Below, in pieces: positions 35,025 to 44,075 of a stretch of 64,000 nt of DNA (position 1 is its first letter; every line of letters starts with the position of its first letter). Location of the stretch: assembly GCA_016292135.1 (NCBI GenBank), contig JAEFAZ010000002.1, positions 248,001 through 312,000 of the forward strand, given 5' to 3'. Source of the stretch: Saccharofermentans sp. Lineage in GTDB: Bacteria > Bacillota > Clostridia > Saccharofermentanales > Saccharofermentanaceae. The position numbers were made by a program, and so were the translations under genes. The notes beneath the pieces were generated by a model that was not told the DNA's origin, did not search any database, and was given only the letters and a program-made list of their open reading frames with translations.

Positions 35025-35525
35025 ATGATCGTGACATTGCTGCTTTCGTTAATGATGATGGCCGGGCTTTTCCTGCTGCTTTTGGGAGGAGTAGGATTTG
35101 TTCAGAACTACAGTTTTTTCTCGTCAGCTCCTAAGGAGGTGAAGGAAATAGTTCCCAGGGAGAAGCCGGAACGGTTTAAAGGCCAGCATGTTCTGGGGTG
35201 GTTGATCATCATAATTGCATTCTCTCTTATGGGCGGTGCAGTTGTCTTGGGGGCATGGGAAGGGATAAGAAGTGAGTATTCTTTTTGGCAGTTCTTTCTC
35301 AGATTCTTCGTCATGCTAATGCTTCTTAAAGCATTTGACATAGGCTTTTTAGACTGGTTCCTCTTGTGCAATGCGGGATTCGATTTTTTTCCGCGCTTCT
35401 ATCCTGAGTGCAGACCGGTTCTGGGACATTATCTTTTCGGATATAACCGCAAGACACATCTCTTGCATGTAATACTTTTCTTCCCGTGCGTTGCTTTATT
35501 GTCCTGGATATGCACTTTGCTTTGA
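35025..35525 (+). CDS. Four-TM membrane protein, function unknown
   Basis: 166 residues. TM helices near 4-26, 56-78, 85-105 and 143-163; a short cytoplasmic loop has PKEVKEIVPREKP after TM1. The layout (TM1, PKExKE loop, three more TMs) is shared with the product at 36279, so the two are probably distant paralogues, each located right after a methyltransferase gene. No known family recognised. Weak AGGA ribosome binding site. Last gene before the operator at 35601. Confidence 0.7.
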   Translation: MIVTLLLSLMMMAGLFLLLLGGVGFVQNYSFFSSAPKEVKEIVPREKPERFKGQHVLGWLIIIIAFSLMGGAVVLGAWEGIRSEYSFWQFFLRFFVMLMLLKAFDIGFLDWFLLCNAGFDFFPRFYPECRPVLGHYLFGYNRKTHLLHVILFFPCVALLSWICTLL

Positions 35526-35562
35526 GGCAGATAAAAAGAACGTGATATCTCAAAAAAGAATA

Positions 35563-35617
35563 TTGACAACATGATGTCTGTTAACTAATATATGATATCG
35601 GTTAGCAAAGGCTAACT
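35563..35617 (+). promoter_or_regulatory. Promoter with DtxR-type box (site D)
   Basis: -35 TTGACA (35563-35568), 17-bp spacer, -10 TAATAT (35586-35591), then GTTAGC-AAAG-GCTAAC (35601-35616) over the start site. The box has the same 16 bases as feo box C. Confidence 0.85.
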
Positions 35618-35647
35618 GAAAAATGATCTTTACTCGGAGAATTGAAA

Positions 35648-36277
35648 ATGGGTCTTTACAGGAAGTTCGTTAGTCAGACGAGAAAACCTGAGGGTGTTCT
35701 CGGAAAAGTGATGGTAAACGGTATGAACGGAGGGCATGCAAAGCTCGCTGACTGGGGGATGTCTTATCTTCCTGATCTTAAACCGGAGAAGATAGCGGAA
35801 CTGGGATGCGGCGGCGGAAGGAATGCCGGAGAACTTTTAAAAAAGTTCCCGTCTGCAACTGTAACGGCTGTTGACTATTCCGATGTCTCCGTAGCCAAGG
35901 CAACAGAATACAATAAGGAGTTTATCGATTCGGGGCTGATGGCTGTAAGACAGGGCGATGTTTCCGATCTTGATCTTCCAGAAGGAACGTTTGATCTGGC
36001 TACGGCCTTTGAGACGATATATTTCTGGCCCGGTCTGGAGAAGTGTTTTGCAGAAGTGGCAAAGATTCTTAAGCCTGACGGAACATTCATGATCGTCAAT
36101 GAATCTGACGGTGAGGATGAGACAAGCCTTAAATTCGAAAAGATAATCGACGGAATGAAATGCTACACTCCAGAAGTCATAAAAGATGCGCTTATATCCG
36201 CAGGTTTTACTGACGTCAGAACAGAGCATCACGAAAGCAAAGCCTGGATCACAGTTATCGCAAGAAAGGCTCTTTAA
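35648..36277 (+). CDS. SAM-dependent methyltransferase under a DtxR-type operator
   Basis: 209 residues from the ATG at 35648 (GGAGA 7 nt upstream; an in-frame TTG at 35642 is too close). Class I fold: motif I IAELGCGGGRNAGELLKKFP, TAVDYSDVSVAKA, GDVSDLDLPEGTFDLATAF, ILKPDGTFMIVNE. N-terminal GLYRKFVSQTRKPEGVLGKVMV resembles a group of Clostridial methyltransferases annotated only generically. Repression by metal is predicted from site D. The next gene starts 1 bp after its stop and encodes a four-TM protein, so they are co-translated. Confidence 0.85.
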   Translation: MGLYRKFVSQTRKPEGVLGKVMVNGMNGGHAKLADWGMSYLPDLKPEKIAELGCGGGRNAGELLKKFPSATVTAVDYSDVSVAKATEYNKEFIDSGLMAVRQGDVSDLDLPEGTFDLATAFETIYFWPGLEKCFAEVAKILKPDGTFMIVNESDGEDETSLKFEKIIDGMKCYTPEVIKDALISAGFTDVRTEHHESKAWITVIARKAL

Positions 36278-36278
36278 G

Positions 36279-36776
36279 ATGAATTGGATGAGGATAGTAT
36301 TGGACGGGCTTGCAATGAGCCTCTTCTTTAATTTTTCTGTTGGGATGTTTTCTTTTGTATGGCCTCAGGCTTACAGCACGATGTTCCCCAAGGAGATAAA
36401 GGAAGCTGCAGCTCCTTATGTCGTAAAGAAGGATGTAAGGAAGATGTACATCGTATTGCTTGCAATATATCTTTTTGTGTTCCTTTATTTCGGTATCAGT
36501 TCCCGCAATGCGGGGATAACCGGTTTTTGGAATTTCTTTTGGACGGGATATGCAGATATGCTCTTCGTTAACTTCGGAGACCTTCTGATCCTTGATTGTC
36601 TTCTCCGCGCAGTTGCGAAGAAAAAAAGAGGGCATATAAAAGGTGCCGAGGATTGCAAAGCATGGCAGCTTCATGAGTGGATGAAAGCGGCTCTTCCCGA
36701 GCATCTTGTTATATGGCCTTTAACATTCTGTCCCCTTGCAGGACTTATAGTTGCGGGGATGAGCCTGATCATCTGA
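36279..36776 (+). CDS. Four-TM membrane protein, paralogue of the 35025 product
   Basis: 165 residues from the ATG at 36279. TM helices near 6-28, 55-75, 85-107 and 140-162, and a loop FPKEIKEAAAPYVV after TM1 comparable to PKEVKEIVPRE in 35025. No enzymatic motif. It follows the methyltransferase at 35648 immediately, repeating the methyltransferase + membrane-protein arrangement upstream. Possibly a membrane partner of the methyltransferase or a transporter for its product. Function unknown. Confidence 0.7.
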   Translation: MNWMRIVLDGLAMSLFFNFSVGMFSFVWPQAYSTMFPKEIKEAAAPYVVKKDVRKMYIVLLAIYLFVFLYFGISSRNAGITGFWNFFWTGYADMLFVNFGDLLILDCLLRAVAKKKRGHIKGAEDCKAWQLHEWMKAALPEHLVIWPLTFCPLAGLIVAGMSLII

Positions 36777-36803
36777 ATTGTTAATCAGCACAGAGGAATA
36801 GTG

Positions 36804-36836
36804 TGTTATAATACAAATCAGTTAGCCACTGCTAAC
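36804..36836 (+). promoter_or_regulatory. xylA promoter with DtxR-type box (site E)
   Basis: Extended -10 TGT-TATAAT (36804-36812) without a good -35, followed by GTTAGC-CACT-GCTAAC (36821-36836) at the start site. Confidence 0.8.
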
Positions 36837-36867
36837 TAAAAAGACACATAACAGGAGGATATTTTCA

Positions 36868-38193
36868 ATGAGTGAGATTTTCGAAGGAATCCCTACGATA
36901 AAATACGAGGGAAGTAAGAGCAAGAATCCTTTCGCCTTCAAGTATTATGATGCTGACAGGGTAGTGCTCGGTAAGAAGATGAGCGAGCATCTGCCTTTCG
37001 CAATGGCATGGTGGCATAACCTTTGCGCCAATGGCGTAGATATGTTCGGAAGAGGAACAGCAGATAAAAAGTTCGGCGCAGCATCTGAAGGAACAATGGA
37101 ACATGCAAAGGCAAAAGTCGATGCAGGCATCGAGTTCATGAAGAAACTCGGCATCAAATATTATTGTTTCCATGATGTCGATCTGGTTCCCGAAGCTGAT
37201 GACATAAATGAAACTAACAGGAGACTCGACGAGATCACCGATTATATCCTTGAGAAGACAGCCGGCACTGATATCAAGTGTCTCTGGGGAACGGCAAACA
37301 TGTTCTCCAATCCCAGATTCATGAACGGTGCAGGAAGCACAAACAGCCTTGATGTATATTGCTTTGCTGCAGCCCAGGTCAAGAAGGCGATCGAGATGAC
37401 CGTTAAGCTCGGCGGTAAGGGATATGTTTTCTGGGGTGGAAGAGAAGGATATGAGACACTTCTCAACACTAAGGTTAAGTTCGAGCAGGAGAATATCGCA
37501 AACCTCATGAAAATGGCAAGAGATTACGGAAGGAGCATCGGCTTCAACGGAACATTCCTTATCGAACCCAAGCCCAAGGAACCCATGAAGCACCAGTATG
37601 ATTTCGATGCTGCAACAGCCATCGGCTTCCTCAAGGAATATGGTCTTGATAAAGACTTCAAGATGAACATCGAGGCTAACCATGCAACACTTGCAGGACA
37701 TACATTCCAGCATGAGCTCCGAATCAGCCGCATCAACGGCATGCTGGGCTCCATCGATGCAAACCAGGGCGACATCATGCTCGGCTGGGATACCGACTGC
37801 TTCCCGAGCAATATCTATGACACGACTCTTGCAATGTATGAGATCGTTAAGAACGACGGACTTCCCGTCGGTATCAACTTCGACTCCAAGAACAGGAGAC
37901 CCAGCAATACCTACGAGGATATGTTCCATGCATTCATCCTCGGAATGGATTCCTTCGCATTCGGTCTTCTTAAGGCAGCCGAGATCATTGAGGACGGAAG
38001 GCTTGAGAAGAATATCGATGAGCGTTATTCCTCCTTTGAAAGCGAACTCGGAAAGAAAGTAAGATCCGGTAATGCAACGCTTGCAGAACTTGCCGAAAGA
38101 GCAGCAGAACTTAAGGCTCCCAAGGATCCGGGTTCCGGCAAGCAGGAATATCTGGAAGGCGTATTGAATAATATTCTCATTGCCAATAACTGA
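36868..38193 (+). CDS. xylA: Xylose isomerase
   Basis: 441 residues, the group II (long) type. Catalyses D-xylose to D-xylulose with two divalent cations. Motifs: catalytic His in YYCFHDVDLVPE, WGGREGYE, metal ligand Glu in FLIEPKPKEP, second metal site NIEANHATLAGHTFQHEL, and GSIDANQGD and WDTDCFP. Cytoplasmic tetramer in the family. No xylulokinase or xylose regulator nearby. Instead the gene stands alone behind a DtxR-type box (site E), which would tie its expression to metal status; odd for a sugar gene, though the enzyme is metal-dependent. AGGAGG precedes the ATG; strong terminator behind. Confidence 0.95.
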   Translation: MSEIFEGIPTIKYEGSKSKNPFAFKYYDADRVVLGKKMSEHLPFAMAWWHNLCANGVDMFGRGTADKKFGAASEGTMEHAKAKVDAGIEFMKKLGIKYYCFHDVDLVPEADDINETNRRLDEITDYILEKTAGTDIKCLWGTANMFSNPRFMNGAGSTNSLDVYCFAAAQVKKAIEMTVKLGGKGYVFWGGREGYETLLNTKVKFEQENIANLMKMARDYGRSIGFNGTFLIEPKPKEPMKHQYDFDAATAIGFLKEYGLDKDFKMNIEANHATLAGHTFQHELRISRINGMLGSIDANQGDIMLGWDTDCFPSNIYDTTLAMYEIVKNDGLPVGINFDSKNRRPSNTYEDMFHAFILGMDSFAFGLLKAAEIIEDGRLEKNIDERYSSFESELGKKVRSGNATLAELAERAAELKAPKDPGSGKQEYLEGVLNNILIANN

Positions 38194-38236
38194 TTCTAAT
38201 CCTAAGGTCAGTTAAGCTCATACCGCAAACAGGACA

Positions 38237-38277
38237 GTCCCGGAAGCAATAACACCGTTGCTTCCGGGACGCCTTTT
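38237..38277 (+). terminator. xylA terminator
   Basis: GTCCCGGAAGCAA (38237-38249) pairs perfectly with TTGCTTCCGGGAC (38258-38270), followed by TTTTATTT. Confidence 0.9.
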
Positions 38278-38306
38278 ATTTCCGGATCCGAATGAGAGAC
38301 AAAGAG

Positions 38307-38346
38307 AAAGGCTTTTTTGATACATTGAAGCATCAAAAAAGCCTTT
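38307..38346. terminator. Terminator of the minus-strand ECF/ABC operon
   Basis: AAAGGCTTTTTTGAT (38307-38321) pairs perfectly with ATCAAAAAAGCCTTT (38332-38346). It lies 27 bp beyond the stop of the last gene of the operon. Confidence 0.8.
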
Positions 38347-38373
38347 GGGTTAGGGGTAGGAAGGTATCAGAAA

Positions 38374-40119
38374 TTAAATCGTTGCCGTATCCAGCATTCG
38401 CCACTCTTTAGCTTTCTTTCTCATCATGACGAACTTCTTGTAGATCCTGTTGTTTTCCATGAGGCTTCCATGGGTACCGGAAACGACAGAACCGTCATTT
38501 ATGACGACGATCTTATCTGCATTTTTAATCGTCTCGAGACGGTGGGCGATCATGATGACCGTCTTGTTTTGGGTAAGGGCATCAAAAGCCGATCTGAGTT
38601 TGTCTTCGTTCTCCGGATCGACATTTGCCGTCGCTTCATCCAGGATTATGATCGGTGCGTCTTTTAATATGGCTCTGGCAATGGATATCCTTTGCTTCTC
38701 GCCTCCGGAGAGCTTTGCTCCGCCTTCGCCTACGACCGTGTCATAGCCGTCAGGCAGGGCTTCTATGAATTCATCGCAGCATGCCAGTCTGGCAGCTCTT
38801 TCGACCATTTTCCTGTCAGCGCCCGGGCATCCGAAACGGATGTTGTTTTCGATCGTATCATCGAAAAGATACACATCCTGGAAAACGATGCTGATCTGTG
38901 ACATAAGAGATTCCAGTGTATAGTCTCTTATGTCTTTTCCGCCTATCGAGATGCTGCCTTTATCCACATCCCAGAATCTTGCGATCAGAAGGGCAAGCGT
39001 GGTCTTGCCTGCGCCTGAAGGACCGACAAAAGCCGTCATGGAATTGGAAGGGATGGTTAAGGAGGCATTGTGAAGTATCTTCTTGCTTCCGTAAGAAAAG
39101 TCTATGTCGTCTATCACGATCTCATGATCTTCCGGAATGATGCTTTCTCCCTTTGCATCCATCACCGGCATGCTGTCGGCCTTTTCGACCTGATCTATGG
39201 ATCCTGTTACTATCCTGAGCATCGAAAGACCGGAATCAGTCTGTTCGACTTCCGCGAATACCTGGAATGAGACTATTATCAGAATAAGTGCGACATGAAG
39301 CTGCATGCTGCCGTTAAGATGGAAATAAACGGAGCAGAAGATGATCGCAGTCTTGAATAAACCCAGTATTATATTCTGGAACATCGAGATTGGGATAAAC
39401 ATCTTTTCCAGTGCCATATTACTGTCCCTGTATTCATCTATGGCGTGTCTTAGTCTCTTGTCTCCTTTGCCCGTGAGATTGAAGGACTTGATGACGCTCA
39501 TGCCGTGAAGGTTTTCCATGACTTCGGATATGATCATCGTTTTGCTCTTTTCCCTTTTCGGTGCAAGGACCCTGGTCTTGTGTTCCATCAGGGATGTGAA
39601 GGACATATATACGATCATGCCGGCAAGGACGATCAGCGCTATCCTCACATCAAGGAAAGGTATCATCAGGAAGAAGATGATGGTATTGATGAGTCCTCCC
39701 AGGACCATTACAAGGACCATGGCGCCGAGGTTTTCAACTGTGTCCAGGATCGTTGTCGATATGCCCGTCAGTTCTCCGACGCTGTTGTCGTTAAAGAAAC
39801 CCATGGGAACTTTCTTGAGTCTTTCGGCTATATCCAGACGCTTGTTTGCGCTCATGAAATATCCTGCATGTGTCTGCTGAAGAAGAGAGACATTTCTGGT
39901 GAGCGAATTTCCAAGGATGGAAAGCAGCATGAGGAAAAGAGCCGTCAGTGCAGGATATATAGTTTGATCGCCTGCCGTTATAGCCTTGACGATAAAATAG
40001 ACAGCCCCGATACGGAGCATCGAAAAACATGCTTTAAGGATGCTTACGATTATTGATTTTAAGATGTTCTTCTTTTCTTTTCCCGAGAAGAGGAATATCT
40101 TACGCAGTGCTTCTATCAT
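38374..40119 (-). CDS. Exporter-fold ABC half-transporter (second half of a heterodimer)
   Basis: 581 residues from the ATG at 40119, which overlaps the stop of the preceding fusion gene by 4 bp and has GAAGGAGGTG upstream; the longer frame to 40155 lies inside that gene. Six-TM type I exporter fold (~15-300), then an NBD: Walker A GPSGAGKTT, Q-loop FQDVYLF, signature LSGGEKQRISIARAIL, Walker B IIILDEATANVD, H-loop AHR. Pairs with the C-terminal half-transporter of the 1075-residue fusion. The second-locus counterpart is 51973-53709. Related heterodimers IrtAB and YbtPQ work as siderophore importers; import is proposed here by analogy. Confidence 0.85.
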   Translation of the reverse strand: MIEALRKIFLFSGKEKKNILKSIIVSILKACFSMLRIGAVYFIVKAITAGDQTIYPALTALFLMLLSILGNSLTRNVSLLQQTHAGYFMSANKRLDIAERLKKVPMGFFNDNSVGELTGISTTILDTVENLGAMVLVMVLGGLINTIIFFLMIPFLDVRIALIVLAGMIVYMSFTSLMEHKTRVLAPKREKSKTMIISEVMENLHGMSVIKSFNLTGKGDKRLRHAIDEYRDSNMALEKMFIPISMFQNIILGLFKTAIIFCSVYFHLNGSMQLHVALILIIVSFQVFAEVEQTDSGLSMLRIVTGSIDQVEKADSMPVMDAKGESIIPEDHEIVIDDIDFSYGSKKILHNASLTIPSNSMTAFVGPSGAGKTTLALLIARFWDVDKGSISIGGKDIRDYTLESLMSQISIVFQDVYLFDDTIENNIRFGCPGADRKMVERAARLACCDEFIEALPDGYDTVVGEGGAKLSGGEKQRISIARAILKDAPIIILDEATANVDPENEDKLRSAFDALTQNKTVIMIAHRLETIKNADKIVVINDGSVVSGTHGSLMENNRIYKKFVMMRKKAKEWRMLDTATI

Positions 40120-43100
40120 GCCGCACCTCCTTCTGCTCCGATATGAGCATTCCACATGTGTCTGTAAAGATCACACTTGATCAGCAATTCCTCGTGGCTT
40201 CCCGTTGCAGTTACAGTGCCCTTATCGACAACGATGATCTGATCTGCATCGGTTATGGTAGACAGTCTGTGTGCAACCACTATGACCGTCTTTCCTTTGA
40301 TGAGATTGGCTATGGCTTTCTGTATGATCGCTTCGTTTTCGGGATCGATATAGGCTGTTGCTTCATCCAGGATGACTATGGGAGCGTCTTTGATCATGGC
40401 TCTGGCTATCGCTATGCGCTGTTTCTCTCCGCCTGAAAGATGCGTTCCGCCCTGACCGACAATGGTATCGTATCCTTCTTCCAGGTTCTCTATGAGTTCT
40501 TTGCATCCTGACGCTTCTGCCGCGGCAATGACTTCCTCATCCGTTGCGGACATCCTGCCCATTCGGATATTGTTCAATACCGTGTCATCGAAAAGGTATA
40601 TATCCTGTGAGACAAAAGCGATCTCATCATAGAGCTGCTTCAGCGGGATCTTTTTATAATCGGTCCCGCCCATAGCAAGCGTTCCGTCCTCCACATCCCA
40701 GAAACCTGCTATGAGCTTGGCCACCGTGGATTTTCCGCTTCCTGAAGGCCCGACAAGAGCCGTCTTTGTGTTTTCCGGGATGATGAGATTAATGTCATGA
40801 AGGACTTCTACGCCTTTGTGGTAAGAATAGGAAACGTCGGTCATGGAGATTGAGTGATCTTTAATGATCTTATTTTCTTCGCTGTGGATCTGTTCGGGTC
40901 CTGTCAATATCTCATCAACGGTTCCGACTGTTGTTTTGACTTTGGTCAAGGTATCGGAGAAACTGATCGCTTCCATGACCGGTCCTACGATGCACATGGA
41001 GAGCATGATCGAAGTCATGAAGGTTCCTGCATCCAGACTTCCGTTGATATACATCAGCCAGCCTATGGGAAGGACCGTGATCAATGTTGCGGGAGCTATT
41101 GCATAGGTAAGGGACCATTTGTACTGGATCCTCTTCATCCAGTCATAGTAATACTGTGCTGTTGCCAGTACTCTCTTTTTAAACTTAACGAAAGAACCGT
41201 CACCCTGGTTATATGCCTTGATGACTTCGATCCCGTGTATATACTCGACGATGGATCTGTTCATGTCCTGAACTGTCCTTACGCTCTTTTCGTAATCCGT
41301 TGCATATCCGATGAGGATGAAGACCGCAAAGATCAGGCCCAGAGGAATGGATATCAGGGCTATGAGACCCATGCGCCAGTCGACATACATAAGGTAAGCC
41401 CATATGCTTGCGGCACCAAGGATGTTTGCAGTCATCTCGGGGATCATGTGAGCAAGAGGTCTTTCCATGCTCTCAACCTCATCCACTATTATCTGTTTAA
41501 GCTTTCCCGAGGATGAATCTATGATCGTTCCGAGAGACATTCTCGGGAGTTTATCGAACATGGCTTTTCTGATGTCGGCAAGTGTATTGAAAGTCGCCTT
41601 ATGGCTGACTGCAAGCCCCAGTGAATAGAAGACCGGCTTGATTACGAAGCCCATGGCTCCGAATACACACCAGCTGACATAGAATGCAGGATCCGTGATC
41701 CCTGCAAGGAGAGCTGACAGGATCCTTGCTGCCGCGATATAGGGCAGAGCATTTCCCAATACGCCGATGACTGCCAGGATTATTGACAGGATAAGCTTGG
41801 GATGCTCTTTATACGCAAGCTGCCACATACGCTTTAATGGCGTCAGTTTCTCGTCGGTAGGAAGAACTCGCTTTTCTTTGCTCGTGGCAGTCCTGTAAAG
41901 CCATCTGTCATACATTTCTTTGTTGAGCTTGCCGTATTCCAGGACTTTACCTTCCTGCATGTAGATAAGCTCGTCACAGCATTCCGCGATGAGCTCAGGA
42001 TCATGTGTAACGATGAATATTGTTTTGCCTTTTGCCTTGAGTTTCCTGATCAAGGCCGATACCGCTTTCATGTTGCGGTAATCAAGTCCGCTTGTCGGCT
42101 CATCGAAAACGATGATGTCCCTGTTAGAGACAACGGCACTTCCGATAGCGACTCTCTGTTTTTCTCCGCCTGAAAGGGAATGAGGGTGTCGGTCCTTTTT
42201 TTCGATAAGATTGAGCTCGGTAAGAACGGAATCTATCATGGCTTCGGATCCTTCATATTCTTTTTCGAGACTGAAGTTCATCTCCCCGATGACATCATCG
42301 GTAAAGAGCTGATGACCCACGTCCTGCATTACCATGAAAGTGCTCTTGAGTCTTCTGCGTCTGGCGTAGATCGATCCTTCGTATTCGATGTTTCCGCTGG
42401 CATGTCTTTCGAGCCCGCAAAGGTTTCTTGCGAAAGTGGATTTGCCTGCGCCGTTATCTCCTACGATCCCGATCACGGCATTGCGGGAGACTTTCAGATA
42501 AGGCACATCGAGTGATTCCTGCAGCCTTCCGGGATAAACATAATGGAAATTAGCAAGAACGATCTTCTCGTTGTTAAGAGGCTTTTCGCCTTTAAGCGGG
42601 ATATTGCGGATATCTGTGCTCCGAAGGCCCATTTCAGACATCTTTTCTTTTCCCAATGCCAGGAGTTCGCCCGGAGTTACATCCATCTCGACTGCACCGT
42701 TTCTCATGTATAAGACCCTGTCGGCGATAGGGAGGACATAGTAGAGTCTGTGTTCTGCGATGACGACTGTCTTTCCCTGATCCTTCCAGATCTTTATTAT
42801 CCTTGCAAGTTCATTTATGGTATGAAGATCAAGATTGGAAGAAGGCTCGTCAAGGACTATGATGTCTGTTCCCGTGGTGTCTGCGCAGGCACAGGCGACT
42901 TTCTGCTTTTCGCCTCCGGACATCTTGAAGAGGTTTCTGCCCATAAGGTCTTCAAGGCGGAGCTTTTTTACCGTGGCGTCAAGCCTTTCTTTCATCTCTT
43001 CGCGGCTGACGCCCTGATTTTCGAGACCGAATACCATCTCTTCCGTCGAATCGACATTATAAAACTGTGTTTTCGGATTCTGGAAGACAGAAGATACGTG

Positions 43101-43343
43101 CTCAGCAAGTTCGTGCAGAGGAACTTCTGAAGTATCGAGTCCGTCCACTTTAACACATCCCTTAAGGCTGCCCTTGTAGTAATTCGGGATGAGACCGTTG
43201 ATCAGGCGGATCAGCGTGGATTTGCCGCATCCGGATTCGCCGCAGAGCAGCAATACCTGCCCGGTCGGGATGTTAAGATCGAGTTCTTTCAGGGTTTCCA
43301 AACCGTCATCGTATTCGAAAGATACATTTTTAAGTTCGATCAT
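40116..43343 (-). CDS. Fusion of tandem ECF ATPases (EcfAA') with an exporter-fold ABC half-transporter
   Basis: 1075 residues with three ATPase domains. Domain 1 (~1-240): Walker A GESGCGKST, signature MSGGEKQKVACA, Walker B VLDEPSSNLD. Domain 2 (~265-485): GDNGAGKST, LSGGEKQRVAIG, VFDEPTSGLD. After a linker (~485-515) comes a six-TM exporter TMD (~520-815) and a third NBD (~840-1065): GPSGSGKST, LSGGEKQRIAIARAM, ILDEATAYID. The first two domains match EcfA pairs that power ECF importers with EcfT; the C-terminal half matches the free-standing 593-residue ABC protein at 50199. The reading frame is continuous with no internal ribosome binding site suggesting separate products. ATG directly follows the EcfT stop. 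Confidence 0.9.
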   Translation of the reverse strand: MIELKNVSFEYDDGLETLKELDLNIPTGQVLLLCGESGCGKSTLIRLINGLIPNYYKGSLKGCVKVDGLDTSEVPLHELAEHVSSVFQNPKTQFYNVDSTEEMVFGLENQGVSREEMKERLDATVKKLRLEDLMGRNLFKMSGGEKQKVACACADTTGTDIIVLDEPSSNLDLHTINELARIIKIWKDQGKTVVIAEHRLYYVLPIADRVLYMRNGAVEMDVTPGELLALGKEKMSEMGLRSTDIRNIPLKGEKPLNNEKIVLANFHYVYPGRLQESLDVPYLKVSRNAVIGIVGDNGAGKSTFARNLCGLERHASGNIEYEGSIYARRRRLKSTFMVMQDVGHQLFTDDVIGEMNFSLEKEYEGSEAMIDSVLTELNLIEKKDRHPHSLSGGEKQRVAIGSAVVSNRDIIVFDEPTSGLDYRNMKAVSALIRKLKAKGKTIFIVTHDPELIAECCDELIYMQEGKVLEYGKLNKEMYDRWLYRTATSKEKRVLPTDEKLTPLKRMWQLAYKEHPKLILSIILAVIGVLGNALPYIAAARILSALLAGITDPAFYVSWCVFGAMGFVIKPVFYSLGLAVSHKATFNTLADIRKAMFDKLPRMSLGTIIDSSSGKLKQIIVDEVESMERPLAHMIPEMTANILGAASIWAYLMYVDWRMGLIALISIPLGLIFAVFILIGYATDYEKSVRTVQDMNRSIVEYIHGIEVIKAYNQGDGSFVKFKKRVLATAQYYYDWMKRIQYKWSLTYAIAPATLITVLPIGWLMYINGSLDAGTFMTSIMLSMCIVGPVMEAISFSDTLTKVKTTVGTVDEILTGPEQIHSEENKIIKDHSISMTDVSYSYHKGVEVLHDINLIIPENTKTALVGPSGSGKSTVAKLIAGFWDVEDGTLAMGGTDYKKIPLKQLYDEIAFVSQDIYLFDDTVLNNIRMGRMSATDEEVIAAAEASGCKELIENLEEGYDTIVGQGGTHLSGGEKQRIAIARAMIKDAPIVILDEATAYIDPENEAIIQKAIANLIKGKTVIVVAHRLSTITDADQIIVVDKGTVTATGSHEELLIKCDLYRHMWNAHIGAEGGAA

Positions 43344-44075
43344 TTATTTCACCTTCAAGTATGTTGTTATAAGATAGACTGCTGCCAGGAACAAGGTTAC
43401 GAACAGGACTGCGAAAAGATCTCTGCCCGTAAATCTGACATCAGTGTAATTAGTGTGCTTATTAGGATTATCCAAACCCTTTGACAGCGCTGCCGCAGAA
43501 AGATCCTCTCCGGTGTTGGCTATGGAGATCATGAGCGGAATGATCCTGTATTCAAAAGCCCTCAAAGGGTTTTCCCAAAATCTTTTCCTGGTTATTATGA
43601 TCCCGCGCATGGCAGCGGCATCGTGTATGGCTCTGTTTTCCTGCTTTATAGTAGGAAGGAATCTGAACAGGACCGACATCGGGATTATTATCTTGCGGCT
43701 GACCTTCATCTTGTTTAATGCGGCGATCACTTCACTTACATTGGTCGATTCGATGATGTAATCACCGGTCGTAAAAGCAGGGGAGAGCTTAAGTATCAAT
43801 CCTCCGAGAAGCACTATGATCATATTGAGAAACATGTTGACTTCGATATTCACGCGGTGGACATGGATGAATGCCGCTATCAGGAATAATCCGTAATATT
43901 TGAATGCGCCGAGAAACTGTCTGTTGCTCAGGAAGAGCAGGAAAGGGATGGTTCCCACTGCAAGGGTGAACCAGATGCTTGAATTTACGAGTTCGAGTGT
44001 TGCTACAACAATGATCAGGAACAGTTTCGTTCTCGGATCCAGCCTGAACTTTTTCCTTTCGATATATCGGTCCAT
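43344..44075 (-). CDS. ecfT: ECF transporter T component (EcfT)
   Basis: 243 residues. Polytopic membrane protein with N-terminal LDPRTKLFLIIV, the hallmark start of EcfT/CbiQ proteins, and two coupling motifs in the cytoplasmic helices: AAAMRGI and AALSKGLD (normally A-R-G; the second is changed to SKG). Transmits ATPase movement of the EcfA pair to the S component. Its ATG shares one base with the S-component stop (TGATG), and its stop touches the fusion gene ATG, so S, T and A are tightly coupled. Confidence 0.9.
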   Translation of the reverse strand: MDRYIERKKFRLDPRTKLFLIIVVATLELVNSSIWFTLAVGTIPFLLFLSNRQFLGAFKYYGLFLIAAFIHVHRVNIEVNMFLNMIIVLLGGLILKLSPAFTTGDYIIESTNVSEVIAALNKMKVSRKIIIPMSVLFRFLPTIKQENRAIHDAAAMRGIIITRKRFWENPLRAFEYRIIPLMISIANTGEDLSAAALSKGLDNPNKHTNYTDVRFTGRDLFAVLFVTLFLAAVYLITTYLKVK

